64,000 nt of DNA from Apiospora phragmitis. Taxonomy: Eukaryota > Ascomycota > Sordariomycetes > Amphisphaeriales > Apiosporaceae. Positions 48,719-58,352 of the stretch are shown here, piece by piece. The notes beneath the pieces are model-generated. The model saw only the letters and a list, made by a program, of their open reading frames with translations, searched no databases and had not been told where the DNA came from. The translations under genes were made by a program, and so were the position numbers. The stretch covers positions 2,542,001-2,606,000 of the forward strand of contig JAQQWL010000003.1 in NCBI GenBank assembly GCA_038363925.1, in the 5' to 3' direction. Numbering within the stretch: the first letter of the stretch is position 1; each line of letters begins with the position of its first letter.

Positions 48719-48850
48719 TCTCGACCAATCAGTCATCAGATGTCGGTGGGCTGTATGTGGTACCGCAGCTGGCCTGCGGTCAATTCTGTTCTATTAATTT
48801 CTCCGCGTGTATTCACCGGGAGGGATTGACCGAAACTGAGAGTGGCACAT
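48203..48850 (+). CDS. Possible repeat-containing hypothetical protein, boundaries unresolved
   Basis: A frame open at 48,287-48,718 shows recurring ALASDAGRSATRLF-type segments (48,350, 48,530), and a neighbouring frame continues ALASDEGRSVLIST then SSDVGGLYVVPQLACGQF to a stop near 48,852. The motif recurs at the DNA level about every 175 bp. I cannot fix a start codon or introns, and two frames are open in parallel (48,174-48,701 also). It may be a disordered repeat protein with frame errors, or noncoding repeats. No family recognised. Confidence 0.3.
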
Positions 48851-49181
48851 GACGTCTCTAGTATGTGCTTTGCCAGCTCATTGGTCGCCATGCTGCACTC
48901 CCAGTCACCGAAGTCAACGTCCAGATGCGCCAGGTGTGGCATATATTACACGAAGTCTTAGAAGGCCACAAGTTCAGGGTCGCAACGGAAGATGGTCAGT
49001 AAGAGTTGGGGGAAGACTCCTAAGAATGTGATGCGCCGATTGTTCTGTGTATAAATATCTATTGTTCGAGCCAAATCCCCGTTCCCCAAAATATTTCATG
49101 AACATCAAACTTTGAATCTGAGATCCCTTCTATACTTTACTTGGAAAGCTACATTCACACCATATTCTTTCACGGGCGACC

Positions 49182-50862
49182 ATGTCACATCTTCCAACCC
49201 CCAGTGTGCCGCTCCCTAAGCCCAGTAAAACTCCCCGCGAAGAAAAGCTGAGCGGCGATGGGGCGCACATGGCTAGCAGTCGCAGGGCGAATCTCGTGCC
49301 AACCTCTACCATAGGATTTCCAATGAAGCCGAAACCATCATCAAGCAGCGGAAAAGGAGCTCACTCCCAAGACCCAATCTCGCTTATTAAGGATGACGAA
49401 TCTCAAAATCCTACGCCGATTCCGTCCAAGAGAAGCGGCAACAATCATCAGGCAAAAGCGTCTGTCAGCTCCAGTCAAAACGCAACTCTAAGTCTTCCGC
49501 GTGCCCTTTTCGCCTCTGGCCCGCCTGTCGCCAGGCCCAAAGGTCCGGAGAGCGTTTCTTTCATTGGTACGCCCCCAGTCAGATTAGGTCACCCGGCCGT
49601 CTCCGAAGTACGGCCACCAGGGGCAGAATCGAGATCACTTTCTGCTGTCAAGCCCCCTACCGCCGTGAATCCGTTATTCCACGGGATTCCGAGGGAAGAA
49701 TTTAGAAATTTATCTTGGATGAAAGCGGCTGCTGAGCGCCAAAAGGCGCGGGAAGCGTCGGTGCAGAGCGTCCCTCATCTATCTCAAAACAAGGACAGCC
49801 AGACCCTGAAGGGTCTTACCATTGCCACAAGTGACGATCAGTCGATAAACAGAGGGACACCGAGTTCTTCTAAAATCACTGATGGGAGCACGATTGGCCT
49901 TGCCTCGAAGACACAACCAGATTCTGCCAACAACACCGACTCGCGAGGCTCTGTGATTGCCGGCACGAAACGCAAAGGCCGGGAGGAGCTATCTGCATCG
50001 AACGACGGCAACCTCCTTGGTCCTCATGACAGCACAAGTGATGACCACGCGAGTTCTCGAGACCAGACAGTGTCGGCAGAAGCACTGCCCGCTCGCAAGC
50101 GTCAGAGGAGGACCGACCAGTCTCAACGACTAAGCTCACCAATGAGTCAGCCCCCTCACCGCGACAATCCCATTGGACGACCAGCCGAGGCGTTGCCGGC
50201 ATCCCATCCGGCATCTTCGAATATCATCTCTCCCTTCAGCGCTGCATCGTATGAGGAGATACCGCTCTCCAACGGTATCCTGAAATGCGTAATAGTGAAC
50301 GGACAGCAAACATTTCAGCTCCAGTTCACTACGGACAAGCCCCAGGGCGCAGCATATTGTCCCCAACATGTTTCCAATCCTGAGGCTCCGGTTAGGCAGC
50401 ATCGCCAGACCAGGAGGTCGCAAAAGCTACAACATTCGCTTGGCAAGATCAATGAAGGTATGCATCAGTCCCATGAAATATCTCCTCCGGAATACCGACT
50501 GACTTCGAGAAGCTGAATTCGATGTTATTGGTGAGGTTGATCATCTGATCGCACGCTGGGGCTCGGGCCGTCGCGCCGAGTTCCTCCTCATGTGGACAGA
50601 TGGCACACGCAGTTGGGTCCTCCGTGCGGATATCGATGAAGAAATGGTCTGTGAATTCGAGGCAGGCTATGATGGCATATATGAAGGCGTAGATATTTTG
50701 GGGGTACGTGGGAAGGGGGCGAAGAAGCAGTACAAGCTGCATTGGAAGGATCGTCCTGTCAAGGAGGATGGATGGGTACCCGAGAAATTGATCAGCAAGC
50801 GATTGCTACGTGAACATGAGGAGCAGTCTGGCAAGGCGAAGGATTTATCATCTGGATCTTGA
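49182..50862 (+). CDS. Disordered nuclear protein with C-terminal chromo-like domains
   Basis: Exon 1 is 49,182-50,457 and exon 2 is 50,513-50,862 (GTATGC...GAGAAG, 55-bp intron), in frame; 541 residues. Residues 1-400 are disordered and rich in Ser/Pro/Lys, with basic nuclear-localisation-like clusters (AGTKRKGREE, ARKRQRR). Exon 2 encodes two chromo-like segments: FDVIGEVDHLIARWGSGRRAE then FLLMWTDGTRSWV, and YEGVDILGVRGKGAKKQYKL then HWKDRPVKEDGWVPEKLI. The second shows the chromodomain W-K-x...W-x-P order. It probably binds chromatin or histone tails. It is not HP1 by layout; the origin could be a domesticated retroelement chromodomain, which I cannot test. Confidence 0.65.
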
Positions 50863-52129
50863 TTGCTTGGAACATTATCTGATTTCTTTTATACACTCGG
50901 CGCTACACAAAATGTCTCCTTTTTTCTCATCGCTGCACCGTTGGCACCTTGTATCGCAGTGAAAGTACAAGCTATTTATCCTTATAACCCAGCTTTGAAT
51001 TTCTCCATTCATAACTACAGTGGGTGGCAAAGACTTTTGCTTGTCCTTTCTATGCAAAGGTTGCTATTCTTGCAGCACAGCTCAGTAGCGGTGGTGTCTC
51101 GGCATTGTCTGATGTCTGTTGTTGAGAGTCGGGCTTTGCAAGTGAGAGGCTCTGCTACCATTCCAAGTCTATTACCGCCGCGACACAGGAACCTTGATCT
51201 AGAAACTGTGATACAGGAACCGCGATCCAAGAACTGCGATCCAGGAACTGCGATCCAGGAACTGCGATTTATGAATTGAGATTCAGGAATCGTGATCCAA
51301 GAACAGTGATCAAGGAACCAGAAACCGTTTCAATCCTCCTCAGCTACCTCAATCCACTGTGCATTGCGAGGAGTGCGCGCGCAACCTAAAAACAGTACAG
51401 TGGAATTCGAAACGGTTTCGCTTTTCAGGGCAAGGTCTCCTTTAAAAACTGGCCTAGCCTTATCTTGGCGCTGAAAGGTGCTTCGAGCAAACGTGGGGTA
51501 CTTCTGGATGTGCCTGGAACGGTTGGTTCAAGCCTCAGCGACCAACTGTGGCACTGAACTGTACGGTCGATACTGGAAAGCAATTATGCACGAACCGACG
51601 TAATGGGTGTCGCGGGGGGGGAGGGCTGATAAGATTCTGATTCAAGTGTTCAATAGTCTCCCGATCAAAGTGGGTACAAAGTCTAGCTCGGTGACGTCCC
51701 GAAGAGCAAAGACCAGAACAAGCCCTCTCGAACAAAGTTAAAACTGACGAGCCTGTGGTGTATTTGAACAATATGTTATTCTGGCCTAGGTATGTGAATT
51801 CAGGAATAGGTCAGCGAGATGGGTGTCAATCCTAACTAGAGGAACCTAGCGGCCTGGGTATGGGATGCAACAGACAGTAGTTTGGTTGAGTGAAGCTGAG
51901 TTGAGCCCAAGCTAGCCTACGGATCGCCAGCATCGACCTACAGAAAGGGTTACCTACCATTTCCTGAAACCACTTTTGCAATAAGCGATCGCTCGTATAT
52001 AAAGCCTTAATCAAGTCACTTTACGCATTTCTCGACATAAATTCAGTATGTATTTTTTTTTAGCAGTATTCGGCATTAAACTCCTGGCAATGTCCAAGGT
52101 TACTCGCGCTTCGCAATACTGAAATTAGC
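50863..52129. other. Intergenic, with a 14-bp minisatellite
   Basis: 3' flank of the chromo-like gene up to the boundary of the inverted duplication near 52,130. No gene supported. Confidence 0.5.
51187..51319. repeat. 14-bp minisatellite, about 9.5 copies
   Basis: Consensus AGGAACTGCGATCC. Two central units are nearly perfect and outer units carry transitions. 14 bp is not a multiple of three, fitting a noncoding tract. Confidence 0.85.
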
Positions 52130-52180
52130 CATGTTCACTGTCTCTGCCGCTCGGCGTATCGTACTACGGCGAATCAGAGC

Positions 52181-55100
52181 ATGAGGACAGCCCGAGACGA
52201 GAGGGTGGCGTCGCGATGCGACCAGTTGCTGTGCTCAGCTGTCGCTGTTGCCGCCATCGTCGCTGCCCTCCACGTCTACAGCCCTGTTTCCCAACCCTCT
52301 AGACACAAGCCCGATCACTTCGACCTGCTTGAAGACGAGAGCAGACATTTCATTTGGGAATTTCCCTATCGCAGAACTATTCGCAAGTTGATCGTCGCTC
52401 GACTGTCGCTATCCACAAACTTCGAGAAGAGGTGCTCTGACCCCACTATGCCACCCCGCGGTATGTTACTCATTCGTCACGTCGCAAGCGCTAACCTGCT
52501 GACAGCTGTCACGGTCGCAGCACCGCCGACGGAGCGACGGCTGGGCCTCCACAGGCTCGTCCCTGCAGAGGGTACCACCGACACAACCACGCTCGAGTTC
52601 GTCCTTTCCACCCTGCAGAGAATAAGACTGATTGTATCAGCATCATTGCGATCCACGGCCTCGATACCGAATCGCCCCGCACATGGATCTACGAGAAGAA
52701 CGGGACGCAGGTGCACTGGCTGCGCGACAGCAACATGCTTCCGGCCGCGATCCCGGAGGCTCGCATCTACACATACGACTGGAACGCCAAAGTGTTCGAC
52801 CATGCGCCTGTCCAGACCTTGCTGGGCCATGCCGACAACCTCCTTGGCCAAGTAGCAGCCGAACGCGGCGAGGGGCAACGAAGCCCGTCCCCTGATCTTC
52901 GTAGCATCTTGCTTTGGCGGCCTTGTCCTCGCAGAGGTGAGGCGACTTATGTCGATGACGAGTACCGTATCAGCTGACGTCGGTAGGCCATTTGCCGGGC
53001 GGCCGTGAAAGGCAGTCCCTACCATGGGGTACTTCTCGCCACGGTTGGCGCCATCTTTCTTGCCACGCCGTTCGCGGGAACGGACGCAGCGCAGCCAGCA
53101 TCATGGCTGGTGACGATCAAAGGGATTATGGGTGAAGATGCATGCGATAACTTGATCGACGACCTCGAGAAGAACAGTTACTACGTGTATCAGCGGCTGA
53201 AGAAGTTCGCTGAAATAGTTCATGCAGACTCGGTCAAGTTACCAGTCTGTTGCTTCTTCGAAACAAAGAAGACGGAGATATACCGCAGAATACTCCCCAG
53301 GAATCTCGCATTCCCGATTGGAGGATGTGAAGGCTTTATTGTAAGCTACGTTTTGACCCTCAACCTTATCCCCACTAATATCGATAGCTTGTCGCTGAAC
53401 CGTCTGCTTGCATTCATGGCTATCCTGGAGAGGGTCTTGCTGCGAAACATGTTACGATGAACAAATTCGAGGGACCCGATGATGCTGGATTCAAACGGGT
53501 CAGTTATAAGCTTCAGGGCTTTGTGTCTGGAGCTCAAAAGGTTCTCGAACGCCGAAGGCATGGTTAGTCTGCTATATTCTCCACGTATGAATGGTATCTA
53601 ACACGGAATAGAGTCCGTCAAATCGCACTTCCTTGGCCGACTTAATAGGAATGAGGACTTTGTGGGACGGGAGGCGGTTTTGGAGCAGCTTCGCAAAAGG
53701 ATCCCGCCAAGTGCGGACCCAAACGCGTGCCAGCGGACCGTCATCGAAGGCCTCGGCGGCATCGGCAAGACGCAGGTCGCCATCGAGGCGGTCTACCGCG
53801 TGAGCGAGGCGCATCCCGATTGCTCGGTCTTCTGGGTGCCGGCGGTGGACATAACCATGTTCGAGAACGCCTACCGAGAGATTGGGCAAGCGCTCGAGGT
53901 GAAGGGGATTGAGGATGACAAAGCCGACGTCAAGGCCCTCGTGACGGCGGCTCTGGGTCGGGAAGAGGCGGGGCCATGGCTCCTCATTATCGACAACGCG
54001 GATGATACGGCTCTATTCACAGACGGCCAGCTACTGTCCTACCTACCGTTCAGCCGACAGGGGTCGATCCTGTTTACGACCCGGAATCACCAGGCCGCGG
54101 TCCGACTCGATACCCGTGATGTAATTAGGCTTGAAGAGTTGGATGAAGCAGAAGCTCGTGAGCTTTTGCACCAACGCCTCCAGGAACGCCAGATAGGCGA
54201 TCTCGAACACACGACGAAGCTACTGGACTACCTTACTTACCTGCCTTTGGCCATCAGGCAGGCCTCAGCTTATCTGGCGTCGAATACGCATGTGACGGTT
54301 CTAAAGTACCTAAGCTACTGCAAGTCCAGCGACCAAAGCATGATTAAAATGCTTAGTAAGGCCTTCGATGACCGTGACCGAGACCGAGACCGAGACGGAG
54401 CCATCCATAACCCGGTCGCCACAACATGGCTTGTGTCGTTTCAGCACATCTCGCGTGATGCGCCACTAGCGGCCGGCTACCTCAAGTCCATCGCCTACTT
54501 CGCAGAAAAGGACATCCCTGTCTCCTTCCTACCGGCCGGAGAGGATGAGATGGAGACAGACGAGGCGATCAGCACCTTGCAGGCATACGCATTTATTATA
54601 GATCGTGGTACACCCGATCGGTTCGATGTCCACCGGCTTGTGCGTCTTGCCACGCGGAACTGGGTTCAAGCCCAGGGAGAGCAGAGTCAGCAAGTTACAC
54701 GTGTCGTACGGCAGCTCTCTAAGAAGTTTCCATGGCCGAAGCACGAAAACCGAGACATGTGGGTATGGTACTTGCCCCATGCGCAAATGGTATTAGGGCT
54801 GAGGAATGAATGTAGCGAACGCAAGATACTAGGGCCGCTACAGCATAACGTGGCAGAATGCTACAGCTTGCAGGGGAAGCACGCGGAGGCGGAGGAGATG
54901 CATCGGCAGACACTGGGGCTGAGGGAGACGGTGCTGGGCCGCGAGCATCCCTCCACACTCGCCAGCATGAACAACCTGGCCGAATCACTTCGGCAGCAGG
55001 GGAAGCACGCGGAGGCGGAGGAGATGCATCGGCAGACACTGGCGCTGATGGAGATGGTGCTGGGCCGCGAGCATCCCTCCACACTCGACAGCATGAACAA

Positions 55101-56274
55101 CCTGGCCAACGTGCTCAAGAATCAAGGGAAGTACGCGGAGTCGGAGGAGATGCATCGGCAGACACTGGGGCTGAAGGAGACGGTGCTGGGCCGCGAGCAT
55201 CCCGACACACTCGCCAGCATGAACAACCTGGCCAACGTGCTCAAGAATCAAGGGAAGTACGCGGAGTCGGAGGAGATGCATCGGCAGACACTGGGGCTGA
55301 GGGAGACGGTGCTGGGCCGCGAGCATCCCGACACACTCGGCAGCATGAACAACCTGGCCAACGTGCTCGACAGCCAGGGGAAGTACGCGGAGGCGGAGGA
55401 GATGCATCGGCAGACACTGGGGCTGAAGGAGACGGTGCTGGGCCGCGAGCATCCCTCCACACTGAACAGCATGAACAACCTGGCCTCCGTGCTCGACAGC
55501 CAGGGGAAGTACTCGGAGGCAGAGGAGATGCATCGGCAGACACTGGCGCTGAGGGAGACGGTGCTGGGCCGCGAGCATCCCGACACACTCGCCAGCATGA
55601 ACAACCTGGCAGAATCACTTCGGCAGCAGGGGAAGTACGCGGAGGCGGAGGAGATGCATCGGCAGACACTGGCGCTGAGGGAGACGGTGCTGGGCCGCGA
55701 GCATCCCGACACACTCGGCAGCATGAACAACCTGGCCGAATCACTTCGGCAGCAGGGGAAGTACGCGGAGGCGGAGGAGATGCATCGGCAGACACTGGCG
55801 CTGAGGGAGACGGTGCTGGGCCGCGAGCATCCCAACACACTCGACAGCATGAACAACCTGGCCAACGTGCTCAAGAATCAAGGGAAGTACGCGGAGTCGG
55901 AGGAGATGCATCGGCAGACACTGGCGCTGAGGGAGACGGTGCTGGGCCGCGAGCATCCCTCCACACTGAACAGCATGAACAACCTGGCCTCCGTGCTCGA
56001 CAGCCAGGGGAAGTACTCGGAGGCAGAGGAGATGCATCGGCAGACACTGGCGCTGAGGGAGACGGTGCTGGGCCGCGAGCATCCCTCCACACTGAACAGC
56101 ATGAACAACCTGGCCTCCGTGCTCGACAGCCAGGGGAAGTACTCGGAGACAGAGGAGATGCATCGGCAGACACTGGCGCTGAGGGAGACGGTGCTGGGCC
56201 GCGAGCATCCTGAGACACTGAAGAGTGTGAACAACCTGGCAGCAGTACTCAGGAACATGGAAATGCGTAGCTAG
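52181..56274 (+). CDS. NLR-like STAND protein (alpha/beta-hydrolase, NB-ARC, TPR), copy A
   Basis: Exons: 52,181-52,460; 52,506-52,936; 52,987-53,340; 53,388-53,562; 53,612-56,274, short introns with CTAAC-type branches; about 1,300 residues. N-terminus: possible membrane segment (residues about 14-31), then an alpha/beta-hydrolase-like region (IIAIHGLDTESPRTW, then IFVASCFGGLVLAE and LATVGAIFLATPFAGT), similar to SesB-type NLR effectors. NB-ARC: VGREAVLEQL, Walker A GLGGIGKT, Walker B LLIIDNAD, RNBS-like SILFTTRN, GLPL-like LPLAIRQASAY, MHD-like FDVHRLVRLATRNW. Eleven 42-residue TPR units and a cap follow. Frame problems: in exon 2, LEFVL leaves the frame that TDCISIIAIHG uses, and a GGGG at 52,872-52,875 (GGG in copy B) shifts it back. 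Role in non-self recognition is inferred. Confidence 0.82.
54852..56272 (+). repeat. Tandem 126-bp TPR repeat array, copy A (11 units)
   Basis: Units of 42 codons, pattern NNLAxxLxxQGKYAEAEEMH then RQTLALRETVLGREHPxTL. Within the helix-turn-helix, variable positions cluster at AESLRQQ / ANVLKNQ / ASVLDSQ and at P(S/D/N/E)TL(A/D/G/N)S. Neighbouring units are nearly identical in DNA, which indicates recent unit duplication or homogenisation. Confidence 0.95.
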
Positions 56275-58352
56275 GTAGATAAACCCAATTAGCAAGCACA
56301 CTTATTGACGGATTCTAAATATATGTTAGTTATTGAAACTGATATAGTGCACAACTCCCAGTCGTGCACAGGAGCTGGCAATGATCGCGAAAGCGAAATG
56401 AACACTACATTGAGCAACATAACACATTGAGCAACATAACACATTGAGCAACATAACACATTGAGCAACATAACACATTGAGCAACATAACACATTGAGC
56501 AACATAACAAATTCTCATTTGAACCATGTCACTTCTCACGGCGAGCATCAATACTAGTCGGGACAAGGCCTCAACTATGGCAGGTGCTTCTGTTGGCGAG
56601 GACAGCAAAGATAAGGAGGGAAAGAAAGAGGTAGTCTACAGTATTGCATTCAGTCTTCCCTTAGGCTTTTCCTAGGGGCTGTCGTGCCAGTCAGCCGGTG
56701 GCGGCTGGCGGTCAGATGTGAGGCCCCTAAGCAACGTGTATGGCCGTCACATTACTGTGCATGACGAGGGTCATCTACTCAAAATAGGACCGAGCATCGC
56801 GGGTCTCCGCTGACATCAGTACTATCGAACAATTCGTAAGGCTGTGTAGTGAGCACGAGAGCGACTGTTCCGGCTGGATCCCCTCGCAGACCTGATTGTG
56901 AAGGCCTAGCCTGGATAGCGCGAATAACTCGGATACATGAATTACTTTAATGCGAAAGCCTTAAATCACTCTACATTTAACGACACTTCATGATGAATAA
57001 GTGGCTCAGGTCTGTCTTACAATCAGATTTCTATGGCTAGTTTGTGTTGCGACAACGCGTGCCAGAGGCCATATGCCAGAGGCGTGCCGCACTTGGATTC
57101 CAGTCGCTCAGGCGGTCTTGGGCGAGAACTAGGGCGACCGGAGCCAGTGAAAGGCGGGGTGGTCGAGGCGAAGGAAAGCATCCACCCGACAAAGCCGGCA
57201 CCCCTGTAGAGCACGCTAGGCGACGCGTCCGTCGCGACGTTCAGCTCGCCCAGCTTTCCATCGTTAAGCCGTGGCGCGTCCGTTCGATCAACAGACAGCT
57301 GATTTCGAGCTGTTGTATCGGTTCCCACTGTGCAGAAAGTACCTTTGTTTGCCCTCCAGCATGCCCTTCGCTTTTCGCGTGGCGCTAGAAAGGCTTCCCG
57401 GGTGGGGTACCTTTTCGTTGACCTCCCTCGGAAGCTGGTGAGCGCTTCTGCCGTCGCCGCTCGTCGTGATCCCAGCTCCGCCCGCTCCTCGGCCCTACAG
57501 CGGCTGCCGTAGCTATTGGCCAGCCTTCACTTGTGCAGGCCCTCGGTCCTACCGCTTTCATGCTCGGATCCCCGCCTTCCATTAGCCTAGCCCGAATCCT
57601 CCGCAGTACGATTACCGACGCAGCAACGATGCTCCTCGCTGTCGCTGTCGCAGTCGCCTTGTCACGGCCGTCGCACGACGCCGAAAGTAGAGTGGCCTGT
57701 GTGCGATGAGCAGCGCCCCTGACTGAGCCTGTGCCATTCGACGGCACACGACCAGTGGATAATACTCGACTACGAATCGCTTCGCAGCTGGTGCGACAGT
57801 ATAATATGCGCTGAGGACACTCCACCGCGGCAAGAGACAAGGACCTGACGGCTGTCCGCCACGCTTCATGGCAGGTAGGGGGTACGGGCGACTCCAGTCA
57901 GACAACGGTACGTGCGCCGAATCGTCGCCCATAGCACGGCCGATCCGACCGAGCGTTCGGATACAGTAAGCACCCCATGGCCTTCTTGTCCGGCATATGC
58001 GATTCGGAACGTATGCAGGCACGCGTGCTTCAGCCTACGCCATCACGCGGCTGCAGGACGCGTGTCATTGGCAGATGGAGAGGCGGCGAAGAGCAAGCAT
58101 AGCACGCAACACGAATAATCGTTAACCGGCTAGGCGGGCAACTATGGGACTTACAATCACCATTCACTGGCTAGCCCTCCTAAGGTGTTAGCATGGCTTT
58201 AATGGAAAATCTAGCTTGTTAATGCAATGTTGATTGCGCTATGACGAGATTGCCTGATACTAGACAGATCCTAGATACTGCTCAATCTAGAGAAGAAGAC
58301 ACAATACAATTCTCAGCAAGCCTGCCGCGTTTGAAATCCCTTAACCGGTCTG
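56275..58352. other. Spacer between the convergent NLR-like genes
   Basis: The unique centre of the inverted duplication. It contains a 17-bp minisatellite and, from about 57,000 to 58,150, a GC-rich segment with parallel open frames on both strands but no domain, signal or consistent codon bias. Both 3' ends point into it. Confidence 0.5.
56407..56508. repeat. 17-bp minisatellite, 6 copies
   Basis: Six essentially perfect tandem copies of ACATTGAGCAACATAAC, about 135 bp after the copy A stop codon. The perfect identity implies a young array. Confidence 0.95.

Larger units (their letters stand above)
52130..56274 (+). repeat. Left arm of a large inverted duplication
   Basis: Starting at CCATGTTCACTGTCTC (about 52,130), this arm matches the reverse complement of the sequence ending about 63,310. 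The match covers about 50 bp upstream of the ATG, all exons and introns of the N-terminal half, and the TPR region; part of the NB-ARC region is diverged. Differences are scattered substitutions without a CpA-to-TpA excess visible by eye. Confidence 0.85.

Noticed and set aside
54858..56213. A 451-codon open frame overlapping the TPR array of NLR copy A (plus strand, second frame), with long open frames on the minus strand as well
   Set aside because: The repeat unit is 126 bp, a multiple of three, so any frame without a stop in one unit stays open through all. The peptide (repeats of GDASADTGAEGDGAG) has no independent start, domain or codon bias; it is a by-product of the repeats.
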